A stretch of DNA of 8,701 nucleotides from Chloroflexota bacterium (GCA_029265085.1 JAJUJY010000169.1:1-8701); one strand, 5' to 3'; positions 1 through 7,162 are shown, numbered from the stretch's first letter. Program-made: numbers and translations. Notes: generated by a model not told the origin, from the letters alone.

Positions 1-939
1 ACGGTAATCAGCGCTATCCAAAAAATAGACCACTTCGATCATTAAACCGGTTGGCGAAATACTGGAAAAATGCGCCCGGTCGAAAGTCGTGTCGAGTTGG
101 GCTGTGATTATTTCTCGCATGATATCCGGGATGCGCACCAATTTTTCATAAGGTGTCTGGTACACCAGGGTATATTGCTGCACAATCCGGCGCTGCTCCA
201 TGCGCTTAAAATTCCGGATGCGGCTGTTCAGCAAATCCGAATTCGCAAAGATCAGTTCCTCACCGGACAGACTGCGCACCCGCGTGCTCTTTAACCCAAT
301 GTGCTCCACTGTGCCGGTAAACTCACCCACACTGATCGAATCCCCAATTACAAACGGCTGGTCTAAAGCAATCGTCAGCGAGCCAAATAGATCGCCAAGG
401 ATATTTTGCACCGCCAGACCCACCGCAATGCCGGTAATGCCTAACCCGGCGATCAGGCTGGTAATCTCCACGCCGGGGATATTGTCCAGTGCCAACAATA
501 AAACCAACGACCAGACCACCAGCTTAGCCAGCAACCCCAATGCATTCAGCGTTGTTTTCCGGCTGGCCTCATCTTGATTTTGCTGCACGCGCCGAGCTAT
601 GCTGTATTCCACCAGCTCCACCGCCCACCAGCCCACCTGGATCAGGATCACAAACAAGGCCAGCGTGCGCAAAAACAGGTGCAGTCCATTGGAAAGCTCC
701 AGCATCAAAGAACCGGCATACAACCCGACTGCCAGGGCGAAAATCCCTCTCATCTTTAAGGCCATGCGCCCCGCCAATGCTGAAAGGCTCAGCGGTTCAC
801 CATTCACCACTTTTTCCAGGCGCTTGACCAGCACACGCCGAATCTGTTTGAGCAGGAAATAAATAGCCGCCGCAATCAACAGCGCTGCCAGCCAGGTGCG
901 CAGCGGATTATTCAAAATGACAAAATTTAAGAATTGCAT
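1..939 (-). CDS. MscS-family small-conductance mechanosensitive channel (partial, C-terminus beyond window)
   Basis: Inner-membrane channel of the MscS family, which opens under membrane tension to release solutes during hypo-osmotic shock. I translated 313 residues in one open frame from ATG at 939 to the window edge, with no stop, so the C-terminus is missing. Hydrophobic segments lie at about residues 13-30, 65-82, 86-106 and 133-151. The pore-lining helix is the glycine/alanine-rich stretch at about 160-187 (LIAGLGITGIAVGLAVQNI), followed by the family-typical QN-LGDLFGS turn. The beta domain follows at about 193-245, with DQPFVIGDSI, the G-x-V-E-x-I-G-L-x-S-T-R-V-R segment and FANSDLLNSRIRNF. 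An AGGAG box 7 nt upstream decides the start; the ATG four bases earlier is out of frame and closes after five codons. It lies 71 bp downstream of the secreted P-domain gene on the same strand. The family call is firm; the physiological role is by homology. Confidence 0.93.
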   Translation of the reverse strand, partial: MQFLNFVILNNPLRTWLAALLIAAAIYFLLKQIRRVLVKRLEKVVNGEPLSLSALAGRMALKMRGIFALAVGLYAGSLMLELSNGLHLFLRTLALFVILIQVGWWAVELVEYSIARRVQQNQDEASRKTTLNALGLLAKLVVWSLVLLLALDNIPGVEITSLIAGLGITGIAVGLAVQNILGDLFGSLTIALDQPFVIGDSISVGEFTGTVEHIGLKSTRVRSLSGEELIFANSDLLNSRIRNFKRMEQRRIVQQYTLVYQTPYEKLVRIPDIMREIITAQLDTTFDRAHFSSISPTGLMIEVVYFLDSADYR

Positions 940-946
940 ATCATCG

Positions 947-951
947 CTCCT
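947..951 (-). promoter_or_regulatory. Ribosome binding site of the MscS gene
   Basis: AGGAG on the minus strand, 7 nt before the ATG at 937-939. It selects that ATG over the overlapping upstream ATG, which is in a different frame with an immediate stop. Confidence 0.75.
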
Positions 952-957
952 GCCCTG

Positions 958-988
958 ATTATAGCAGTCTTCGGCTGCTTACCTTCAA
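958..988 (-). promoter_or_regulatory. Putative extended -10 promoter of the MscS gene
   Basis: The minus strand reads TGC-TATAAT (966-958), a perfect -10 with the TGn extension. A TTGAAG -35-like hexamer lies at 988-983, with a long 19-nt spacer. The predicted transcript would start near 951, leaving a leader of only about 12 nt with the AGGAG box at its very 5' end. The gene could therefore also depend on read-through from the P-domain gene upstream, for which I see no clear terminator. Confidence 0.5.
963..979. repeat. Short inverted repeat in the MscS promoter spacer
   Basis: AGCAG (963-967) and CTGCT (975-979) form a perfect 5-bp inverted repeat with a 7-nt centre, overlapping the TGn extension and the -35/-10 spacer. 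It may be a regulator half-site pair or a weak hairpin at the end of the preceding transcript. No T tract follows, so I do not call it a terminator. It is short enough to be chance. Confidence 0.25.
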
Positions 989-1010
989 CCGGAGCAGATG
1001 ATCTCGCCCG

Positions 1011-1997
1011 TCACCGCCGAATCATCGGCAAATATACCTGCTGGTAGTTTACCGCTGCACAGCTCGCAATTTTTGTGAACTGCAATTCCACCCCATTCAC
1101 TGTGCCGGTGATCATATTTTCAAACCGGTCAGACACATTAACCATCCAGTTACCCGCCACAGCCTCCTCATCAAACACACGCAGCGCAAAAGGGTCCGCC
1201 GGAAAGTAGCTGCCCGTATACGGCGCAGTTCCCCGCGCAATCCAGTTGAGCGACTCGTCATCCACCACCGTATTCACCAGGTTTTGCCCCCCATCTGCCA
1301 GGCCAAAGACAATAAATGCCGATGCCGCCTGGGGTGAAGTCACCTTAACATAGAGATCGCTATCTTCGCCGTGTGTGATGTTCAATTTCACATTCAAATC
1401 CTTCACGGTGAACGAATCCGCGACATTAATGAAGAGATTGATTCCATCCCAATCATCATCCACAAGCACCGCCGGGACACCTGCGGCAGAAGCAGTTACC
1501 TGGGTTTGCGTGCCCACAAATATTACCGGCAAATTGGTAATGATCTTGCTGCCGCCATCATACGTCACAGCCAGATCAAACGTCAAAGCCCCGCCGCAGG
1601 TTTGGTCTGGAGAAACCTGCACCAGGAAAGGAACCTGATTCCGCCTGGGATAATAATTCGGTAAAACGCTATCCGGAATATCCGGGTATGTTGAACTGCC
1701 CCGAAGAACCTGGCCGCTTCCGCTGGTCAGGCTGAGGGTTGCGCTAACATTGGTTGCTGTTGTCCCAAGGGATTCATTGACCAAATCCACATACACGGTC
1801 AGGATTTCGTTTAAATCCGCATTTCCATTGTGGTTCCCGCTGCTGTCATCCCAAATCCAGCGGTGCGCTTTAATGTTCGGCTCGGACCGGCTGCCCTCAT
1901 CAGCCAAAACACGGCTGGCTGACGGATGAACCAACAGGCTGCAAAGCAAAGCCAGCCCAATCCACACCCCCCATCCGAATCGCCCGTTTCCGCCCAT
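1011..1997 (-). CDS. Secreted CARDB-like plus P/Homo B domain protein, stand-alone paralogue of the protease C-terminus
   Basis: A 328-residue predicted secreted protein with no enzymatic domain. A signal peptide (residues 1-32, hydrophobic core WIGLALLCSLLV, likely cut at VLA|DE) is followed by a beta-rich CARDB-like domain (about 45-162). Next is a P/Homo B domain (about 168-308; DSDLYVKVTSPQ, GTAPYTGSYFP, GNWMVNVSDRF). It ends in a short tail, QQVYLPMIRR. Both domains align without large gaps to the C-terminal half of the S8 protease encoded upstream (shared DLNEI/VL, PFLVQV, GGSK, LTSPQ-type motifs). The two mature cysteines, C134 and C313, match C890 and C1065 of the protease. P domains normally stabilise or assist adjacent subtilisin or convertase domains; here the module stands alone. 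I chose ATG 1997 because GGGAGGG lies just upstream; ATG 2033 lacks such a site. Function is unknown: partner, regulator or adhesin are all possible. Confidence 0.85.
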   Translation of the reverse strand: MGGNGRFGWGVWIGLALLCSLLVHPSASRVLADEGSRSEPNIKAHRWIWDDSSGNHNGNADLNEILTVYVDLVNESLGTTATNVSATLSLTSGSGQVLRGSSTYPDIPDSVLPNYYPRRNQVPFLVQVSPDQTCGGALTFDLAVTYDGGSKIITNLPVIFVGTQTQVTASAAGVPAVLVDDDWDGINLFINVADSFTVKDLNVKLNITHGEDSDLYVKVTSPQAASAFIVFGLADGGQNLVNTVVDDESLNWIARGTAPYTGSYFPADPFALRVFDEEAVAGNWMVNVSDRFENMITGTVNGVELQFTKIASCAAVNYQQVYLPMIRR

Positions 1998-2000
1998 CGC

Positions 2001-2007
2001 CCCTCCC
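2001..2007 (-). promoter_or_regulatory. Ribosome binding site that decides the start of the P-domain protein
   Basis: GGGAGGG on the minus strand ends 3 nt before ATG 1995-1997. The upstream in-frame ATG at 2031-2033 has only pyrimidine-rich sequence before it. Starting at 1997 also puts the signal peptide at the extreme N-terminus. Confidence 0.7.
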
Positions 2008-2092
2008 TTTCGTGATTTTGCATCACCATCCATGCTGGAAAGAAAAAAATCGCCCGGCCGGTAAACATCCACGATATCAGCAGTGAACCCTT

Positions 2093-2118
2093 GGGGAAAA
2101 AATATAAACAGATTCCCC
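2093..2118 (-). other. Inverted repeat in the long 5' leader of the P-domain gene
   Basis: On the minus strand GGGGAA and TTCCCC (arms 2113-2118 and 2093-2098) can pair across a 14-nt AT-rich loop. It lies inside a leader of about 150 nt between the predicted transcription start near 2150 and the ATG at 1997. I recognise no known riboswitch class in this leader. The remainder of 1998-2156 shows no other structure I can support. Confidence 0.3.
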
Positions 2119-2156
2119 GCCTGAAGCAAATGCCAATCAAACCATCTGGTTAAAAT

Positions 2157-2165
2157 ATTCTAGCA
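2157..2165 (-). promoter_or_regulatory. Putative extended -10 promoter of the P-domain gene
   Basis: The minus strand reads TGC-TAGAAT, one mismatch from consensus, with the TGn extension that also precedes the MscS and cyclase genes. There is no good -35; TTTCTG lies at about the right distance. It sits just downstream of the protease terminator, which fits independent transcription of the P-domain gene. Confidence 0.45.
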
Positions 2166-2190
2166 TTTTTCTGCCAACCCAGAAACAATG

Positions 2191-2226
2191 AAAAACCAGG
2201 GGCTGCCTGTTTGATGCAGCCCCTGG
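2191..2226 (-). terminator. Intrinsic terminator of the protease gene
   Basis: A perfect 11-bp GC-rich stem: CCAGGGGCTGC (2196-2206) pairs with GCAGCCCCTGG (2216-2226) across a 9-nt loop. On the minus strand it is followed immediately by five T (2195-2191). It starts 30 bp after the protease stop codon and before the P-domain promoter, separating the two transcription units. Confidence 0.88.
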
Positions 2227-2255
2227 GCAACTTATCCGAATTGCGTCTCCCGCTG

Positions 2256-5200
2256 TTAACGCCGAACCGCAGGTAAAAAGACCTTTTGTATCGTTACCGG
2301 CGTGCAGGTTCCCAACCAGGAGAGGTGCAGCTCAAACCCGCTAATACTGCCCAAATCTTGCGCGTATTTATCAGCAACATTTAAGTTCCAGACCCCTTGG
2401 GAATCTTCGCCATCGAGTACGGAAAGCGACTGATCCGGGCGGAAACTGCCAGTGAACGGCGCGGTGCCGTCGGCAATGGCTGCATCCGCTTCATCATCTA
2501 AAACGGTGTCAATAAAATTATCCCCGGCAGCGCCTTGTTGGTCGATCAAGGTCACCGGAGTTCCTTGTGGTGAGGTCAAAGTGAAAACCAAATCACTATC
2601 CCAGGTATGCGTAACATTCACTTTTACATTCACATCGGTTAATACGTATGAGAGCGGAACATTTGCCGTCACATTGGCCCCATTTGAATCTCCATCAGGG
2701 ATCGGTACAGCTGCGCCGCTATATGCAAAGGTTGTAACAGGCGTTGGCCCAATCAGGATTGGATTAAGATCAAAAAACTTACTCCCGCCAGTGTAATTCA
2801 CCGTCAACCGCAGCTCCAAATTTGTGCCGCAAGGATGATCGGTGCCAACCTGCACCAGAAATGGCTGGTTGTTTTGTGCGCTGGCATTTATCTCCAGATT
2901 GGGGTATGTAATCTGATCCGATAATACCGACGCAGACCCGCTGATTACAGAAAGTTCGGCGGATATGTTTTCAGCGGTTGCAGTCCCGCCGTTCTGCAGT
3001 GTCGCGTACACCTGAAGAACCTCGTTCAAATCGGCAAAATTATTATTATTGCCCAAATCGTCATTCCAGGTCATTTGCGAATTGAAAAGATTGGATTGGG
3101 GGGAAGCCGGCCCACCGTTATATACTACCAGCGCAAAATCCTGGTCGGTCGCATCGGCATTATTGGGCAGTCCATCCCCGGCAATATTCGCCGCCGTCAC
3201 CGTCACCGTAATTTGACCGGAAGTACCCGCCGGCAAAAATACATTTTCGACATTATTTTTAACATCCGCAGTTCCACCTGTGGTAGATAAAGACCCGCTA
3301 AAAACATTCCCTTTATACGTTTGTCCGCCGGCAGTGACGGTTAGATTCAGATTATTCACATAAGCGTTGCCGGTAGTACTGCCCGGTGCATCACTCCATA
3401 CCAGGCTGATTTGCACTGGCTTTTCTGTGGTGGAGATGCTAAAGGTTTCTGAATACGCGTCCCCGGTAGCACCAAAAACACGCGACTGGTCAAGCAAGAA
3501 GCGTGGAGTGCCGTCAAACAGCATACCCATATTCGCATCCCCCCAGCCCTGGGTAATACTGGGCAGCGATCCACCAGAATTGAAGCCATTTAAGTAGCGC
3601 GGTGCATTCACAATCAATGCTTTCAACATGGCGGGGCTGGGAATTTGCCCTGGACTTAAAACCCGTCCGTAATACTCATATAACAACTGCGCCACACCAG
3701 CTACACCAGGGGTGGAATGGCTGGTTCCGGAAGACCAGGTATACAGTGTCTGCCCTCCCAGGGGATAGTACGAGCTGCTTGGATACATGCCGCAGACTCC
3801 GGAGCCATTAAACCCAGGGTCCTGGCTGGCTGGTCCCTGGATGTGAGATCCTGGCGCAACAATATCCGGTTTGATTCTTCCATCCGTTGTTGGCCCTCGT
3901 GAAGAATAATCCGCCATATCATCAGCGCTATCTGAATCTGCGAGATTACAACCATCTACCACCCCTTGATCGCGGACATTTTCGGTTGCGCCAACCGTCA
4001 GTACGTTCTTGGCCGTTCCCGGCGAGCCAATAGTCCCTGTGCCTGGTCCATCATTCCCTGCAGAAAAGATATGCAGCAGTTCTTGATTCCCGGCAGATAA
4101 GGAAGCGTCTCGCGAAAGGGCATCATATGCCTGAGAAGAGGAATCATATGCGCCGTTAACATTCGCACCCCAACTATTGGTCGATATTCGTGCCCCATTG
4201 GCATAGGTGGAGCGAACCACCCCGGCATCAGTCCAATCGCAGTTTTGCGTATCATATGACCCCGAGTTATTAAAGATTTTAGTTCCAGCAATTCTCCCAT
4301 AGGGCGAAATACCCAAACCGCGCTGGTACCCGCTGCCGTCTTCATAGGGTGCGCCGCTGGTATTGTTATATCCGGCCATAATTCCAGCATTCAAATTACC
4401 ATGCCCGCCAACCCCATTCCCATTGGTGTCGGTCGTACAGTTCCCAATATATATCACCCGGTCCGGGTTGCTCTTGCTGCCCAGTTCATAAAAATCCGCA
4501 TGGGCGATACTGCCCGCATTTCCCAGGTCAATTCCATCATCGACCACATCCACAATCGGGTAGGAAGATGGGGTAGTCGGAAAGCCCTTGCTGGCCAGCC
4601 AGGTCAGGTAACCCGTCCCGCTGGGAAGCCACTTACCGCCGGAATAAATCAGGTTTCCGGCCAGGATTTGTGCCTGAATCTCATCATGCTTAACCGGCTC
4701 AACCCAGGTCTCCAGGTTATATACATCCGGCCAGCCTGCCACTTCTGCCAGAAGACCAACCGGCAAGGTGAGGCGCACATTGACCAGGTTAATTACCTCT
4801 TCTACCGATTTCAATCCATCTTCACTGATCATTTCTAGTTGTTTCAGCGAGAGATCGACATCGGAGTGATGGTAAAGCTGAACAACAACCTGCGCAATTT
4901 GCTCAGATTCTCCACCCGCTGCCAATTCACGCAAATTCTCATCCAGGCGGTAGGCAGGGTGGTAAGCACCATTCCAGGCCACCACTGCACTGCGGTCAGC
5001 CATTGCAGCCACTTTCTCCGCTGGTGAATCGCCCCAGACGATATAGGCAAATTCTGGCAGGTAAGCCACAACCTCAAGACCAGAGGCAGCCAGGTCTTCC
5101 AGCCAGGCATCTTGAATTGGCCCGGCAAATTGGATAATCCACATCCCCCTGGAAGCCCCCCGATCCTGTTGGCGCAGTTCTGCCAAAATGGGTGGCTCTC

Positions 5201-5498
5201 CACCAGCAGAAGGGTCAATGGCTAACCCGCGTAAATAAATCTGGTCATCCACTGGTTCGGCACCTTCGGGCAATGCTGCGCCGCCAGATAACTCCACCAA
5301 AAGAAATGCCCCATAATCAGCCAGGATTTTTGCTCCCTCGCGTTCCAAATCAAGCTGGTTAGCCGCAGATTGATCGATCAGAACCCGCACCAGATCTGTT
5401 TGAGCATGAACGATTCGGAAGTTGAATCCCATTGAAGATTGGAATAGGATTCCAGTTAATATGGAAAACGTGATCAGCACAGCAAGAATGCGTTTCAT
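2256..5498 (-). CDS. Secreted subtilisin-like (S8) serine protease with Kp43-like beta, CARDB-like and P/Homo B domains
   Basis: A 1080-residue predicted extracellular endopeptidase. The signal peptide is residues 1-32 (cut near VHA|QT). A long propeptide-like region at 33 to about 290 includes GMWIIQFAGPI and EVVAYLPEFAYIVWG. The catalytic domain spans about 300-660: Asp320 in VVDDGID, His366 in GGHGNLNAGI, oxyanion Asn482 in FSAGNDG and Ser593 in SSGTSHSTPGVAG. A Kp43-like beta domain (about 685-795; LVWSDAPGS, NNVENVFLP, DFALVV) comes next, then a CARDB-like domain (about 805-917) and a P domain (about 921-1061). The tail is QKVFLPAVRR. The mature part has six cysteines (354, 420, 517, 569, 890, 1065). 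The usual HGTH and GTSMA motifs read HGNL and GTSHS, but the triad is intact. The start is ATG 5498, with AAGGAG 6 nt upstream; the longer frame would need a TTG. It follows the cyclase gene by 144 bp and ends at a strong terminator. The native substrate is unknown. Confidence 0.95.
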   Translation of the reverse strand: MKRILAVLITFSILTGILFQSSMGFNFRIVHAQTDLVRVLIDQSAANQLDLEREGAKILADYGAFLLVELSGGAALPEGAEPVDDQIYLRGLAIDPSAGGEPPILAELRQQDRGASRGMWIIQFAGPIQDAWLEDLAASGLEVVAYLPEFAYIVWGDSPAEKVAAMADRSAVVAWNGAYHPAYRLDENLRELAAGGESEQIAQVVVQLYHHSDVDLSLKQLEMISEDGLKSVEEVINLVNVRLTLPVGLLAEVAGWPDVYNLETWVEPVKHDEIQAQILAGNLIYSGGKWLPSGTGYLTWLASKGFPTTPSSYPIVDVVDDGIDLGNAGSIAHADFYELGSKSNPDRVIYIGNCTTDTNGNGVGGHGNLNAGIMAGYNNTSGAPYEDGSGYQRGLGISPYGRIAGTKIFNNSGSYDTQNCDWTDAGVVRSTYANGARISTNSWGANVNGAYDSSSQAYDALSRDASLSAGNQELLHIFSAGNDGPGTGTIGSPGTAKNVLTVGATENVRDQGVVDGCNLADSDSADDMADYSSRGPTTDGRIKPDIVAPGSHIQGPASQDPGFNGSGVCGMYPSSSYYPLGGQTLYTWSSGTSHSTPGVAGVAQLLYEYYGRVLSPGQIPSPAMLKALIVNAPRYLNGFNSGGSLPSITQGWGDANMGMLFDGTPRFLLDQSRVFGATGDAYSETFSISTTEKPVQISLVWSDAPGSTTGNAYVNNLNLTVTAGGQTYKGNVFSGSLSTTGGTADVKNNVENVFLPAGTSGQITVTVTAANIAGDGLPNNADATDQDFALVVYNGGPASPQSNLFNSQMTWNDDLGNNNNFADLNEVLQVYATLQNGGTATAENISAELSVISGSASVLSDQITYPNLEINASAQNNQPFLVQVGTDHPCGTNLELRLTVNYTGGSKFFDLNPILIGPTPVTTFAYSGAAVPIPDGDSNGANVTANVPLSYVLTDVNVKVNVTHTWDSDLVFTLTSPQGTPVTLIDQQGAAGDNFIDTVLDDEADAAIADGTAPFTGSFRPDQSLSVLDGEDSQGVWNLNVADKYAQDLGSISGFELHLSWLGTCTPVTIQKVFLPAVRR

Positions 5499-5504
5499 CC
5501 AGCG

Positions 5505-5510
5505 CTCCTT
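5505..5510 (-). promoter_or_regulatory. Ribosome binding site of the protease gene
   Basis: AAGGAG on the minus strand, 6 nt before ATG 5496-5498. It fixes the start 14 codons inside the longest open frame and places the signal peptide at the N-terminus. Confidence 0.8.
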
Positions 5511-5547
5511 TATAAAAATTTCATTAAATAATATCCCCAAACTTCGA

Positions 5548-5583
5548 TGGATAATTTCTGGATTGGATCCACCGTGTGTGGAT
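5548..5583. repeat. Cluster of four TGGAT repeats with a small hairpin upstream of the protease gene
   Basis: TGGAT occurs on the plus strand at 5548, 5559, 5564 and 5579. The last one is part of a perfect 6-bp inverted repeat, ATCCAC (5567-5572) and GTGGAT (5578-5583), with a 5-nt loop. It lies in the 144-bp gap between the cyclase stop and the protease start. I see no convincing promoter in this gap (only CATAAT at 5592-5587 without a -35) and no T tract after the hairpin. It may be a regulator binding region; chance is not excluded. Confidence 0.3.
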
Positions 5584-5642
5584 TCAATTATGCGAACGGA
5601 TTTCTTTTCTACCAGTAATGAAATATTTTTAATAACCGCTGA

Positions 5643-7121
5643 TTACTCAACCACCGAAGGAAATTCCACGCAAGTGCGGTTGCGGCCTTCGTCCTTGGCA
5701 CGGTAAAGCCCCTTATCTGCCAGGCTGAGCATCTCATCCATATCCAACCGGCAGGGTGGAGCACTGACCACCCCAATGCTGACCGAACGGGAGATGGGTT
5801 CTTTAGCCGTATCATAGACCAGCTTACTTATGGCTATACGCAGCCTCTCCGCCGCCTCGTACGCCTGCAAGGCATCCGCCCGGTGCAGCAATATGACAAA
5901 TTCTTCTCCTCCCCATCGTGCGATGACATCAATTTCACGAATATGCTTTTTCATTGTTTCGCAAATCACTTTTAGAAATTCGTCCCCAACCGAATGTCCA
6001 TAGGTATCATTCACGCTCTTAAACCGGTCAATATCCAGCATCAACAGGCTTAATGCCTGGTTGTAGCGCCGGGAATAGGCAATTTCGTAGTCAAAGATTT
6101 CCTGAAATTTTCTGCGGTTATACAGGCCGGTCAGATCGTCAACAATCGCCAGGGCTTCAATTTTTGAGTAATAATAATTTAGCCCCCAGATGACCGCCAG
6201 TATCACCAGGATTGTCACCAAAAGCCCAATGAATATATTCCCCAGCAGGTAATTTCGGGCGGTTTTTAATGCTTCGGTTTGATCTTGCTCTACAATTAAA
6301 TACCAGTTTAAGTCCGGAAAATACCGCGCAGAGAGAACAATGTCGTTTTGGTTGGTTTTATATTCGTAGATGTGTGTGCCGGATTTTTGCGAGAGGATTT
6401 GATCGCTTAATGCCCCAATCCCATCCATTTCACGGATTTTGGTCTTTAACACCAGATCAGGATTTGGGTGAATCTGGATTAAACCATCCGAATCAATCAT
6501 GTACACCAGATGGCCGTACTTTAGGCGGTACTGCTCCAGTGTTGCCCCAACCGATTCCATTTTTAAGCCGACTCCGGTGACGCCTAAAAAATTCCCTTCT
6601 TGATCTTCCAGGCGGTGGTTGATGAAAATGGTGATCGTCCCCTGGGTGGCTTCGTCGGTATCCACATCCAGATCATACCCCACGTTCAAGTTAACAAAGC
6701 GGTAATACCACTGATCATGCAGATCTTGCGGGCTGATTTGTTTGAGGATTCCGCCATAGTAATAATAATTCCGCGAAATATCGGAAACAAAAAACGAGCT
6801 GAAATAACCGTAATTTTCCTTAATCCGCTGCAAATAGCGGGTAATTTCGGAAATATCCTTTTCCCCGGATTTCACCCACTGGATCAGAAATTCATCATTC
6901 GCCATTAACGAGGAATTATTAATCGGCTTAATCAGAATTTGCTGGATTTCGGAATATATATTATCGCTGATGAGCGGGAGGGTCTCGTTTTTGACGCTGC
7001 GGAGAATAGACTCTTTGGTGACGTTATAACTCAAGATACTGGTGAAAGAAAACGTGAAAATTAAAATCACGGTAATGAAGACGATCAATTTTGTTCTAGA
7101 AAAAGATGAGAATTTTCCCAA
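5643..7121 (-). CDS. Membrane-bound diguanylate cyclase with periplasmic dCache sensor and GGDEF domain
   Basis: A 492-residue enzyme predicted to make cyclic di-GMP from two GTP on sensing an extracytoplasmic signal. A first membrane segment (about 12-31) and a second (about 293-315) bracket a dCache-like sensor (about 35-290; DQWYYRFVNLN, VDTDEATQGT, GVTGVGLKM, MIDSDGLIQIHPN). The GGDEF domain spans about 322-485: DDLTGLYNRR at 328, metal-binding Asp363 in MLDIDRFK, the active-site loop GGEEF at 404-408, and late motifs SIGVV and ADKGLYRAKDEGRN. The allosteric I-site RxxD (R395-D398), five residues before GGEEF, is intact, so product inhibition is expected. The start is TTG at 7121, with AGGTGA 6 nt upstream; the first in-frame ATG would remove the first membrane segment. 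The sensor ligand cannot be told: the classic amino-acid-binding dCache motif is not evident. The protease gene follows on the same strand. Confidence 0.95.
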   Translation of the reverse strand: MGKFSSFSRTKLIVFITVILIFTFSFTSILSYNVTKESILRSVKNETLPLISDNIYSEIQQILIKPINNSSLMANDEFLIQWVKSGEKDISEITRYLQRIKENYGYFSSFFVSDISRNYYYYGGILKQISPQDLHDQWYYRFVNLNVGYDLDVDTDEATQGTITIFINHRLEDQEGNFLGVTGVGLKMESVGATLEQYRLKYGHLVYMIDSDGLIQIHPNPDLVLKTKIREMDGIGALSDQILSQKSGTHIYEYKTNQNDIVLSARYFPDLNWYLIVEQDQTEALKTARNYLLGNIFIGLLVTILVILAVIWGLNYYYSKIEALAIVDDLTGLYNRRKFQEIFDYEIAYSRRYNQALSLLMLDIDRFKSVNDTYGHSVGDEFLKVICETMKKHIREIDVIARWGGEEFVILLHRADALQAYEAAERLRIAISKLVYDTAKEPISRSVSIGVVSAPPCRLDMDEMLSLADKGLYRAKDEGRNRTCVEFPSVVE

Positions 7122-7127
7122 GGAAAA

Positions 7128-7133
7128 TCACCT
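7128..7133 (-). promoter_or_regulatory. Ribosome binding site supporting the TTG start of the cyclase
   Basis: AGGTGA on the minus strand lies 6 nt before the TTG at 7119-7121. No ATG or GTG is available in frame between here and the first membrane segment. Confidence 0.65.
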
Positions 7134-7162
7134 GTATTTTTGAAGAGTAAGGAATAATACCG

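Noticed and set aside
70..862. Several plus-strand open frames of 61-125 residues
   Set aside because: All are antisense to the continuous MscS-family reading frame, and their translations show no recognisable domain.
1011..1997. P-domain gene as a decayed fragment of a protease
   Set aside because: It has its own signal peptide, ribosome binding site and promoter-like element, an uninterrupted frame, and no trace of catalytic-domain sequence upstream.
1985..1997. Lipoprotein signal from the cysteine in the P-domain protein's signal peptide
   Set aside because: The cysteine at residue 19 is preceded by ALL, which does not fit a lipobox, and a better signal peptidase I site (VLA|DE) follows.
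1998..2129. N-terminal extension of the P-domain protein to a TTG at 2129
   Set aside because: It would add 44 residues before a clear signal peptide; the GGGAGGG box points to ATG 1997.
1811..2140. 109-residue minus-strand open frame overlapping the P-domain gene
   Set aside because: It starts with TTG, has no good ribosome binding site and lies in another frame over the signal peptide and first domain of a well-supported gene; it looks like a shadow frame.
5499..5540. N-terminal extension of the protease to a TTG at 5540
   Set aside because: It would put the AAGGAG ribosome binding site inside the coding region and displace the signal peptide.
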